7,328 bases of DNA from Ruminococcus flavefaciens (GTDB lineage Bacteria; Bacillota; Clostridia; Oscillospirales; Ruminococcaceae), in NCBI GenBank assembly GCA_902792495.1, contig CADBAC010000108.1:1-7328 (forward strand), read 5' to 3'. How positions within the stretch are numbered: position 1 is the first letter of the stretch; the number at the start of each line of letters is the position of its first letter. Positions 1-6,412 of the stretch are shown piece after piece. Made by a program: the position numbers and the translations under genes. Below the pieces are notes generated by a model. The model was not told the DNA's origin, searched no databases, and saw nothing but the letters and a program-made list of their open reading frames with translations.

Positions 1-160
1 ACTATCGTATGTCAAGGGATTTCTGTGCAAGATGACGGAAAATATGTCCGCAGATTCAGTGCAAAGCCGTCAGGCGGGCTTTGTGCGGTGTTGCCTTAAG
101 TCAGATATGCTATGGCATTTCTGTTATTCGATATAATTGTCAGAACTTGCTTATTACACG
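1..160. other. Left-edge intergenic segment, repeat-like, no supported gene
   Basis: This stretch lies beyond the terminator of the leftward operon. It contains an inverted repeat, CAAAGCC/GGCTTTG (arms near 63-69 and 78-84, loop of 8), next to GTGCGGTGTTGCC. The minus strand carries TTGACA at 15-10, a perfect -35 box whose -10 would fall outside the window, so it may be a promoter for the next gene to the left. On the plus strand, frame 1 is open from base 1 to a TAA at 97-99 (ending GGLCAVLP), and frame 2 is also open to 136. Two overlapping open frames of this length are weak evidence, so I do not call a gene. The layout resembles dispersed intergenic repeats of ruminococci, but that impression comes from memory, not from a second copy in this window. 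Confidence 0.3.
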
Positions 161-201
161 AAAAACAATGCCCCTGAGCGCTTTTATACGTTCAGGGGCA
201 T
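161..201 (-). terminator. Strong rho-independent terminator after the GT2 gene
   Basis: Read on the minus strand, ATGCCCCTGA pairs with TCAGGGGCAT (10 bp, plus strand 168-177 and 192-201). After one mismatch the stem extends by a further CG/CG pair, closing an 8-nt loop. It is followed by TTGTTTTTC (plus strand about 160-168). It begins 3 nt past the glycosyltransferase stop codon. The plus strand has no T-run after the stem, so it should act only on leftward transcripts. It marks the end of the rnr-lipoprotein-glycosyltransferase unit. Confidence 0.93.
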
Positions 202-204
202 ATA

Positions 205-1173
205 TCAGGAATTGTCCTTCTTGTTGATAAAATCGGCGATAATGTAGCGTGGGCGCTGTTTTACTTCGGCATATATCTTGCCGACGTATTCGCCGATGAT
301 GCCGAGACAGAGCAGCTGAAGTCCGCCTATGAGCCAGATGGAACACATTGTACTTGACCAGCCGTGCTCGGAGAATCCGCCTATTTTAGCGATGAATGCC
401 CATATGAATGCGCATATGCTGGCCAATGACATTATAAAGCCCAGGGTAGTTATCAGCTTCAGCGGCTTTGTGCTGAATGAGGTTATGCCGTTTACTGCGA
501 ATGCCAGCATTTTCTTCAGCGGATACTTGCTCTCGCCTGCGAAACGCTCATGGCGCTCATAGTAGACGTTACAGCTCTGAAATCCTATCAGCGGAACCAT
601 TCCACGGAGGAAGAGGTTCACTTCCTTGAAGCCTGCAAGCTCCTGAAGCACACGCTTGCTCATGAGGCGGAAGTCTGCGTGGTTATATACCACATCAGCG
701 CCCATGACTTTCATGAACTTATAGAATCCCTCAGCTGTGAATTTCTTGAAGAATGTATCGGTATCACGGGCACTTCTTACACCGTATACTACCTGATTGC
801 CTTCGTAGTATTTCTCAACCATAGCGTCGATGGTGTTGATATCGTCCTGGAGGTCAGCGTCCATTGTTATGGCCATATCGCAGATATCCTTGACTGTCAT
901 CAGGCCTGCGAGAACGGCATTCTGGTGGCCGCTGTTATGTGCAAGGTCTATGCCTGAGAAGAAGTCGGGGTCTGAACTGTGAAGCTCCTGTATCATGCTC
1001 CATGTCTTGTCTTTTGAGCCGTCGTTTACGAATACCACACGGCTTTCGGGGCTGATGAGCTTTCTTTCTATAAGTGATATATATTTTGCTTTAAGCTGTG
1101 AGGCAGTTTCATTGAGGACGGCTTCCTCGTTGTAGCATGGAACCACCATATATAATATCTCGGGATTGTCCAT
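205..1173 (-). CDS. GtrB/DPM1-like family 2 glycosyltransferase, membrane anchored
   Basis: A 322-residue GT2 enzyme expected to move a sugar from a nucleotide sugar onto a polyprenyl phosphate at the inner face of the membrane, supplying an envelope-glycosylation step. The N-terminal GT-A domain shows VVPCYNEE (10-17), VNDGSKD (49-55) and the metal/nucleotide-binding stretch MDADLQDD (104-111). HADFRLMS (165-172) and RFAGESKYPL (210-219) are typical of the GtrB/YkcC/CsbB/DPM1 group. Two C-terminal membrane spans are visible at about 240-263 and 275-296, followed by a short basic tail, the usual GtrB layout. Length is normal for the family. The ATG is supported by AAAGGAG 6 nt upstream (plus strand 1180-1186). 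It follows the broken lipoprotein gene by 29 nt and is probably co-transcribed with it. No flippase (GtrA) or GT-C partner is present here, so the sugar and final acceptor cannot be named. Confidence 0.92.
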   Translation of the reverse strand: MDNPEILYMVVPCYNEEAVLNETASQLKAKYISLIERKLISPESRVVFVNDGSKDKTWSMIQELHSSDPDFFSGIDLAHNSGHQNAVLAGLMTVKDICDMAITMDADLQDDINTIDAMVEKYYEGNQVVYGVRSARDTDTFFKKFTAEGFYKFMKVMGADVVYNHADFRLMSKRVLQELAGFKEVNLFLRGMVPLIGFQSCNVYYERHERFAGESKYPLKKMLAFAVNGITSFSTKPLKLITTLGFIMSLASICAFIWAFIAKIGGFSEHGWSSTMCSIWLIGGLQLLCLGIIGEYVGKIYAEVKQRPRYIIADFINKKDNS

Positions 1174-1202
1174 TGTTAGCTCCTTTAATAGTTATTATTG
1201 CA

Positions 1203-2026
1203 TCAGTAAGGCAGTGTGAATTTTCCAACCTTCCAGGTATCGCCGTCTATTACGGCTGAGAAGGTGTCGGTCTCAGAGTAAGATTCGTCGCCGAAATCGC
1301 TGCCGTCGTAGTAATTCTCCACAGTGAATACTATCTCATCGGCGGAGCGTGATTCTATATCTGTTATCTTTGAAGCGGAGTAGTAAAGATGTGCGCCTCT
1401 GTCGCCGTTTATAGCATATACAGCGCCCTCGTGCTCACGGTAGTTTGTGGCAAGGTCATTGGTATAGCGGTCGCTGAATACCTTTCCGTAGTCACGTTCA
1501 ACGTCTGCAAATGAAGTGATACCGGGAGTTACTATCTTGTAATACTGCCAGCCGAAGTCGTTTTCAATATAGCTGTTGTAGTCCAGTTCGTAGGGGCAGT
1601 TTATCATGTAGCTCCAGTAGGTCTTGCAGGCGGACTCAAACAGCTTCTGAGCGGCTGACATGAGTACAGCGTCATTCTCGTCAGCAGGCGGTGCATCGAA
1701 TACAACAGCGCCGTTATCGTCATAGGAGAAAGCGCCTCCGCCAAGCGGATCGGGCTGTTCGGTGACTTTGGGTGCTGAGGAACTTTGGGTGCTGAGGACG
1801 TGACAGCTGTGGAAGTAGTTGCAGCTGTTGTGCCTGATGTTGTGGAAGTGACATTTGTGGTGGTTTCCGTAACGGCAAGCGGGTCGGGTTGTTCGGTCTC
1901 CTCCTGAGTTGTGGTCGCAGAAGATGAAGTTACCTGTGCGCCTGATCCGGCAGGTTTGCGTGAGCAGCCTGATAAAGCTCCTGCGATAATTACGCAGGCA
2001 GCTGCAGCGGCAGTGAATCTTTTCAT
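1203..2026 (-). pseudogene. Lipoprotein gene frameshifted by a 17-bp duplication
   Basis: The start at 2026 opens a lipoprotein signal: MKRF, a hydrophobic stretch, then the lipobox LSGC with the lipidated Cys at residue 21. A Thr/Ser-rich linker runs from about residue 33 to 80, as expected for a spacer holding a domain off the membrane. After residue 82 the frame is lost at a perfect 17-bp tandem repeat, and the shifted frame stops at 1604. The rest of the protein continues in another frame to a TGA at 1203. With one repeat copy removed, the reading is continuous: 268 residues, resuming with TEQPDPLGGGAFSYDD. The C-terminal domain of about 150 residues contains YYKIVTPGITSFADVE, INGDRG and ends WKVGKFTLPY. 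It reminds me of IseA-type (DL-endopeptidase inhibitor) or NTF2-like secreted domains, but that is a weak guess. The gene starts 3 nt after rnr and probably depends on it for transcription. Confidence 0.85.
1765..1798. repeat. Perfect 17-bp tandem duplication inside the lipoprotein gene
   Basis: The unit actttgggtgctgagga occurs at 1765-1781 and again at 1782-1798 with no mismatch. The bases on either side (g at 1764, c at 1799) do not extend the period, so there are exactly two copies. Because 17 is not a multiple of 3, the duplication shifts the frame. Removing either copy leaves 807 nt from 2026 to 1203, exactly 269 codons including the stop. This is the sole reason the lipoprotein gene appears as two pieces. 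Confidence 0.97.
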
Positions 2027-2029
2027 ATT

Positions 2030-4159
2030 TTAGTCCTCCTCGTCATCATCGAGTACGAAATCTATAGTGCCCTCGCTGACATTGGAGTAGGAAGTTCCTG
2101 TGAATTTTTCGGTAAGGGATACGGGCTCGGAGTAATCATACTGTCCTTCGGGAAGGGTGCGGATGTGTACCAGTCCCTCCACGGTATTAGGCAGCTCGGC
2201 GTAGAATCCGAACTCGGTAACGCTTGAAATTCTTGCTCTGAAGGTCTCGCCTATGTGAGCCTTCATGTATTCGGCCTTGTAGCAGTCCTCGCATTCACGT
2301 TCAATGGTGACGGCTCTTATCTCGGCCGCAGATGAGCGCTCAGCCGCATTTACGGCAAATCCGCTGTATCTCTTGTTGAGCCACTTGTTGTCGTAGCCGG
2401 CAAGGATGTCGGTGATTATGCGGTGGATGGCAAGGTCGGGGTAACGTCTTATAGGTGAGGTGAAGTGAGCGTAGTCCTCAAGGACAAGGCCGAAATGTCC
2501 CACAGGTTCGGTGGAATACTTTGCCTTTGCCATTGAGCGAAGCACCATAAGGTTTACGGCTTCAAACTTGTCCGTGCCCTTTGCGCTTCTGAGTATCTCA
2601 GCGGCATGATGCGGCTTGAATTCGGTGAAATGCGGACACTCCAGACCGAATTTCGGCAGTACCTCATGGAGATTCTCCACCTTTGCTTCGGGAGGCGCTT
2701 CGTGTATACGGTACACGAAAGGTATCTCCTTTTCACGGGCAAGCTTTGCGGCGGCCTCGTTTGCGGTGAGCATGAATTCCTCGATTATTCGCTCGGACTT
2801 GCCTCTTTCACGTGGCAGCACTCCGCAGCAGATGCCGTTATCATCTATGATGAGTTTGCTTTCGGTGGTCTCTATTTCGGGAGCGTGACGGCGCTCTTTT
2901 TTGGCGATAAGCTTGTCTGCAAGCTCGTCCATCACAGCTATCTCGTCACGGACTGATGCGTATTTCTCACGTATCTCTTCGTTTTCCCTGCCTGCGAGGA
3001 TCTTGTTTATCTCGGAGTATACGCCCTTTACACGGGAGCGGATAACGCTCTTGCAGAAGCGGTAGGAGAGCATATTTCCCTCGCTGTCAAGGTCGATGAA
3101 TGCCGAGAGAGTAAGTCTGTTTTCGTCGGGGTTAAGGGAGCAGATGCCATTTGAAAGCTCTTTCGGGAGCATAGGTATGACCTTGTCGGCATAGTAGATG
3201 CTTGTGCCACGGCGCATAGCTTCCTTGTCAAGTTCGCTGTTGCCCTTTACGTAGTGGGAAACGTCAGCGATATGCACTCCCAGACGGTATCCTTTGTTTG
3301 TGCGTTCCACTGAAACAGCGTCGTCAAGGTCCTTTGACTCTGCGCTGTCGATGGTGAATATGGGCATATCACGCAGGTCCTCACGGTTGTTGAAGGAGTA
3401 TTCCTGCACACCGCCCTCGGATATCTTCACGGCTTCTTTTTTCACATCATCGGGGAAATCCGTAGGAGCACCGTGTATCATGAGGATAGAAGCGGCGCAT
3501 GAAGCAGCATATTCCGAGTTTCCGAATACCAGTATTATCTTGACTTTATGTTCAGCGTGACGTCTGCCACGGTAAACTATCTCCGCCAGAACTTTGTCGC
3601 CGTTCTCGAAAGGGATGCTCTCACGGACGGAAATTATCATGTGGTTCTTTGCGGCGGTATCGGGTACAAGATAGGGCTCGCCGTCCACAAATTCGATGCG
3701 GCCTGTCAGCTGATTGCTGCCGAATTCGAGAATATCCACCACTTCGCCCTCGGGCTCGCCTGTACGTGAGGCTATATCGGCCAGAAGCACACGGTCATTT
3801 GGCATAGCGCCCAGCATACATTTTCCGGGGATGAAGTATTCGATGCCCTCATCGGTCTCAGCGAAGCCGAAAGTTCTGCTGAGACGGGTGATAGTTGCAG
3901 GCACGACTCCGGCCCTTGAACAGAGAGCGACTTTCATGCCTTTTTTCATCATGATAGTGCCTTCGGTGCGCAGCTGTGAGAATGCCTCTGTGAAGTTTTC
4001 ACGCCCCTGTTTTTTGGTGCGGCATTTTGATTCCAGCATACTCAGCGGCATGGACTTTTTATCATAGGTGCTGAGGAAGGTGACTATTTTGTTTTTGTAG
4101 CTTTCAACGCTTCCTGCGCTTCCGTTTTTCTTTGCTGAAGGTTTCTTCTTGTTTGCCAT
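2030..4159 (-). CDS. rnr: Ribonuclease R (RNB-family 3'-5' exoribonuclease)
   Basis: A processive 3'-to-5' exoribonuclease of 709 residues that degrades structured RNA and takes part in RNA quality control. Domains in order: Lys-rich start; winged-helix region (about 22-80); OB/cold-shock region (about 85-210, with GFAETDEGIEYFIPG at 98-112); RNB catalytic domain (about 255-590); C-terminal S1 domain from about 635. The metal-binding aspartates are intact in TIDSAESKDLDDAVSV (D271, D277, D279, D280). HIADVSHYV (297-305) and HFTSPIRRYPDLAIHR (565-580) are also conserved. The S1 domain looks shortened: after FTGTSYS (686-692) the strand normally beginning with a GDxV motif is missing and the text resumes at NVSEGTIDFVL. 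The protein ends DDDEED rather than in the basic tail of many homologues. AAGGAG (plus strand 4164-4169) lies a few bases before the ATG. secG upstream is the common Firmicutes arrangement; smpB, often downstream, is absent. Confidence 0.96.
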   Translation of the reverse strand: MANKKKPSAKKNGSAGSVESYKNKIVTFLSTYDKKSMPLSMLESKCRTKKQGRENFTEAFSQLRTEGTIMMKKGMKVALCSRAGVVPATITRLSRTFGFAETDEGIEYFIPGKCMLGAMPNDRVLLADIASRTGEPEGEVVDILEFGSNQLTGRIEFVDGEPYLVPDTAAKNHMIISVRESIPFENGDKVLAEIVYRGRRHAEHKVKIILVFGNSEYAASCAASILMIHGAPTDFPDDVKKEAVKISEGGVQEYSFNNREDLRDMPIFTIDSAESKDLDDAVSVERTNKGYRLGVHIADVSHYVKGNSELDKEAMRRGTSIYYADKVIPMLPKELSNGICSLNPDENRLTLSAFIDLDSEGNMLSYRFCKSVIRSRVKGVYSEINKILAGRENEEIREKYASVRDEIAVMDELADKLIAKKERRHAPEIETTESKLIIDDNGICCGVLPRERGKSERIIEEFMLTANEAAAKLAREKEIPFVYRIHEAPPEAKVENLHEVLPKFGLECPHFTEFKPHHAAEILRSAKGTDKFEAVNLMVLRSMAKAKYSTEPVGHFGLVLEDYAHFTSPIRRYPDLAIHRIITDILAGYDNKWLNKRYSGFAVNAAERSSAAEIRAVTIERECEDCYKAEYMKAHIGETFRARISSVTEFGFYAELPNTVEGLVHIRTLPEGQYDYSEPVSLTEKFTGTSYSNVSEGTIDFVLDDDEED
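2035..2040 (-). promoter_or_regulatory. Shine-Dalgarno of the lipoprotein gene, inside the rnr coding end
   Basis: AGGAGG on the minus strand lies 8 nt before the lipoprotein ATG at 2026. It is made by the last rnr codons (GAG GAG GAC, encoding Glu-Glu-Asp) just before the rnr TAA at 2032-2030. A ribosome ending on rnr would cover this site, so the two genes are likely translationally coupled. It also fixes the lipoprotein start. Confidence 0.85.
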
Positions 4160-4202
4160 ATTTCTCCTTATCTTTTGCTTTCCCGATCAGATCCCGGCAA
4201 GG

Positions 4203-4251
4203 TTTGATTTGGGGAGCAATATTGTTCGTTCAGCCGTTCGGCTAAATCAAA
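4203..4251. repeat. Nested inverted repeats in the secG-rnr spacer
   Basis: Arms TTTGATTT (4203-4210) and AAATCAAA (4244-4251) are exact reverse complements. Directly inside the right arm lies a second perfect inverted repeat, AGCCG-TT-CGGCT (4232-4243). In rnr-direction RNA this folds just after the secG terminator and ends about 43 nt before the rnr start codon. It could be a leader structure or an RNase processing site that leaves a stem on the rnr mRNA. I found no convincing separate rnr promoter in the spacer, so rnr may depend on read-through from secG. Confidence 0.5.
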
Positions 4252-4284
4252 TAAAGCCCCATGACGAAGGTCACAGGGCGGCTT
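4244..4284 (-). terminator. Terminator-like hairpin after secG
   Basis: On the minus strand the hairpin starts 2 nt after the secG stop. CCTGTGAC pairs with GTCATGGG (8 bp, two G-T wobbles) around a CTTC loop, and an outer AAGC/GCTT stem is set off by a small bulge. It is followed by TTTATTTGATTT, a broken T-run. The imperfect stem and T-run suggest partial rather than complete termination, which would allow some read-through into rnr. Confidence 0.65.
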
Positions 4285-4286
4285 GA

Positions 4287-4547
4287 TCACTTATTTGTGA
4301 AGAGTGGAACGATATTTACTGCAAGTATCGCAATAAAGAGGAGGATCGCAAGAGCTCTTGTGATCTTGTTGAGGATAGCTTCTTTAGTTCTGCCCTCATT
4401 CTTTCCGTAGAAAGAATCACCTGTAGCACCTGTAAGTGCTGCTGTCATGCTGTCCTGAGACTTCTGTTCCTGTGAAAGACATATTATAATAGTAATAATG
4501 CTTATGAGGAGGATAACGATACCTCCGATTATTTCTAAAACTGACAT
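4287..4547 (-). CDS. secG: SecG, protein-export translocase subunit
   Basis: An 86-residue SecG subunit of the SecYEG translocon in the cytoplasmic membrane, which assists SecA-driven export. Two hydrophobic spans are visible (about residues 5-24 and 65-83), joined by a cytoplasmic loop with SQEQKSQDSMTAALTG and a Gly-containing stretch, the usual SecG signature. The C-terminal part carries the KITRALAILLFI segment typical of clostridial SecG. Length is normal (about 70-90). The start is fixed by GGAGGT (plus strand 4555-4560) 7 nt before ATG. The gene has its own sigma-A promoter about 65 nt upstream and is followed by a terminator-like hairpin, then rnr, a widespread Firmicutes gene order. 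Confidence 0.95.
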   Translation of the reverse strand: MSVLEIIGGIVILLISIITIIICLSQEQKSQDSMTAALTGATGDSFYGKNEGRTKEAILNKITRALAILLFIAILAVNIVPLFTNK

Positions 4548-4611
4548 AAATAATACCTCCGAATAATAATAGGGGATTAACCCTGTCGGTCACATTTCAA
4601 TTAGCTTTACT

Positions 4612-4640
4612 ATTATACCACAATATTTTCACCATTTCAA
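4612..4640 (-). promoter_or_regulatory. Sigma-A promoter of secG (extended -10)
   Basis: On the minus strand, -35 TTGAAA (plus 4635-4640) and -10 TATAAT (plus 4612-4617) are separated by exactly 17 nt, and TGG directly precedes the -10, giving an extended -10 element. Transcription would start near 4605, leaving a leader of roughly 58 nt before the secG ATG. That leader holds only a small GGGG/CCC-type hairpin (4571-4583). This is the clearest promoter in the window and probably also feeds rnr and the genes after it. Confidence 0.88.
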
Positions 4641-4693
4641 GTCTTAATTCCGAGAAACAGTGAGATATTTTACAGTGGAAATTGTGCAATATG

Positions 4694-5233
4694 CTACTGC
4701 TGAGGCTTGTTCAGGCGGCATACCGAGACGATGTATCTGCTCCCGTGAATGAGATACTGACGGAAGGAGCAGTCTTTTTTTGTGGAGATTATGTTTTCGC
4801 CGTCGAAGGAAAATCCCACGGTATCAAGGGGATATGACACACCTATGCCGATGGCTTTGACATAGCTTTCCTTGAGAGTCCACAGCCTCGTGAACATCAG
4901 GTCACGCTGATCTTCGGGAAGGCTTTCCACAAGTTCCCTTTCGCTTTCGGTAAATGATCTGCGCATTACGCCCTGACTGCATTTTCTGACCTGTTCGCAG
5001 TCGATGCCGCATTCTTTCTCCGAGACTATGCAGGCGGCTATGCCTTTTGCGTGGGAGAGATTGAAGTGTATGTGCGGATATTCCGCAAGTGACGGCTTGC
5101 CCATATCGTTTTTGTTCATGGGAGTATCCTCGCTGTAGGCTATGCCGTAAACTTTAAGGCATTCCCTCAGCAGATTATGTGCGTGGGCATGGTGCTCCCT
5201 GTGTTCAAGTTCTTTAAGTGAAATAAGCAGCAT
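4694..5233 (-). CDS. Sfp-type 4'-phosphopantetheinyl transferase
   Basis: A cytoplasmic enzyme expected to transfer 4'-phosphopantetheine from CoA to a Ser of a carrier protein (ACP, PCP or similar), turning it into the holo form. Visible family motifs: GKP (45-47), FNLSH (57-61), GIDCEQ (76-81) and WTLKESYVKAIG (118-129). The three acidic Mg-binding residues of Sfp are matched by D78, E80 and E122. At 179 residues it is shorter than Bacillus Sfp (about 224), mostly at the N-terminus, but all motifs are present. Its Shine-Dalgarno (GAGGTG) overlaps the stop codon of the preceding glycosyltransferase, 9 nt upstream, so it is in that operon. No carrier protein, NRPS or PKS gene is visible here, so its partner is unknown; the fatty-acid ACP is one candidate. 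I see no clear terminator after it. Confidence 0.9.
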   Translation of the reverse strand: MLLISLKELEHREHHAHAHNLLRECLKVYGIAYSEDTPMNKNDMGKPSLAEYPHIHFNLSHAKGIAACIVSEKECGIDCEQVRKCSQGVMRRSFTESERELVESLPEDQRDLMFTRLWTLKESYVKAIGIGVSYPLDTVGFSFDGENIISTKKDCSFRQYLIHGSRYIVSVCRLNKPQQ

Positions 5234-5242
5234 GGTATCACC

Positions 5243-6412
5243 TCAGACAGTATCTATGATCTCATCAAAGCCCCTCATTATAACGTCCCAGCGGTAGTTG
5301 TTCTCAACGTATCTCAGGGCATTCTCACGCATTATAGCGTACTCCTTATCATGGGAGAAGATGTAGTCGGTAACGCCTTCAAACTCGAAATAGTCGGTGT
5401 AGTACAGTCCGCCGTTGCTCTTTATGCAGTGACCTTTCAGCACCTCGCAGATTCCGTTGACTATAACAGGGACGGAAAGGCTCATGGCCTCAAGTACGGA
5501 TATGGAAAGGCTCTCAAACTCCGACGGCAGAACAAGTGCCTTTGCGCCTGAAATACCGCTGAATTTGTCCTCCTCGCTGACGAATCCCAGACTGATGATA
5601 TCGTCATGCTTCGGGATATCGCAGACCTGTTTGCCCATGAGTACCAGCTTCAGACCGCTTTCGGGGCGGCGCTTCTTGTACTCGGTGAAGTATCTGAAAA
5701 GCTTTGGACAGCCCTTGCCCTCATCGATACGTCCCACATAAATGAGGTAGTCGCCGTCTATGCCGAATTTCTCACGGAAAGCCTTTTCGTCAGGCTCACA
5801 TGGGATATCAACACCTGTGCCCATTACTTTGCAGGGAATGTTCCCCACATTGAAAAGCCGCTGTACAAGGGCTTTTTCCTCGTCGGTGAGGAATACATAA
5901 GCTTTCGGGAGAGGAAAGATATCCTCGAAAGACTTGAAGTGTATGAAAGGTTCTTCGTGGGCTGTGGGGATGAATACCGCCTTGTCAGCCACCTCGGGGA
6001 GACCATTTACAGTCAGGTAGTAGAGGTAGGTGACGAATATGAAAACGTCGTATTTATCGTGGCTTTCACGGATATAGCGTATTGCGTCCGGACAGTAAGG
6101 GCCTTGCTTCTCGAACCATATTTTCTCGGTATCGGTATCACGCTTCCCCGAAGTCAGGTACTTTCCGTTGAATTCATTGAAGTCCTTTGCACGGGGCTTA
6201 TCTACATTGAAACGCAGTACATGGACTCCGTTTATATCCTCCTCATCGGCGGTGTAGTGGTTATCCCATGTGGTGTAATCCAGGGCTTTCGTGGTTATAA
6301 CGTCCATCTGATACTTCTCCGCAAGCCTTTCGGCGATAAGACGGGTGTAATATTCCGAGCCGCCGTTGACTTCAAGGCCGTATCGCTGATTTACCAGTGC
6401 TATCCTTTTCAT
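5243..6412 (-). CDS. Family 4 (GT-B) glycosyltransferase
   Basis: A 389-residue retaining glycosyltransferase, probably cytoplasmic or membrane-peripheral, adding a sugar to a lipid-linked surface-polysaccharide precursor. The N-terminal acceptor domain begins MKRIALVNQRYG and carries the Gly-rich loop NGGSEYYTRLIAERLA (16-31). The C-terminal nucleotide-sugar domain shows YVGRIDEGKG (225-234) and the E-x7-E motif from E300 to E308 in PSEFESLSISVLEAM. No membrane span is apparent. The start is fixed by AGGAGA (plus strand 6419-6424), and the ATG overlaps the stop of the upstream glycosyltransferase by 4 nt (ATGA). It is clearly a paralogue of that neighbour, sharing SNGGLYxxDYFEFEGxTD near the C-terminus. 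Donor and acceptor sugars cannot be told from sequence alone. Confidence 0.92.
   Translation of the reverse strand: MKRIALVNQRYGLEVNGGSEYYTRLIAERLAEKYQMDVITTKALDYTTWDNHYTADEEDINGVHVLRFNVDKPRAKDFNEFNGKYLTSGKRDTDTEKIWFEKQGPYCPDAIRYIRESHDKYDVFIFVTYLYYLTVNGLPEVADKAVFIPTAHEEPFIHFKSFEDIFPLPKAYVFLTDEEKALVQRLFNVGNIPCKVMGTGVDIPCEPDEKAFREKFGIDGDYLIYVGRIDEGKGCPKLFRYFTEYKKRRPESGLKLVLMGKQVCDIPKHDDIISLGFVSEEDKFSGISGAKALVLPSEFESLSISVLEAMSLSVPVIVNGICEVLKGHCIKSNGGLYYTDYFEFEGVTDYIFSHDKEYAIMRENALRYVENNYRWDVIMRGFDEIIDTV

Noticed and set aside
132..137. TATAAT on the plus strand as a promoter
   Set aside because: No -35 box at 16-18 nt spacing, and it would read straight into the antisense of the GT2 operon.
550..957. 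Plus-strand open frame of 135 codons
   Set aside because: Fully antisense to the GT2 gene, with no domain; a codon-bias shadow.
1203..1661. Independent small gene starting at the Met codon at 1661
   Set aside because: The same frame continues upstream with sensible protein to the 17-bp repeat, and the Met lies mid-domain. It is the 3' part of the broken lipoprotein gene, not a separate gene.
3714..4067. Plus-strand open frame of 117 codons opposite rnr
   Set aside because: Antisense to the conserved N-terminal half of RNase R and without recognisable content.
4641..4693. Possible terminator after the phosphopantetheinyl transferase
   Set aside because: Only a weak AATTTCC/GGAATT pairing with a long loop and no T-run follows the stop; not enough to call.
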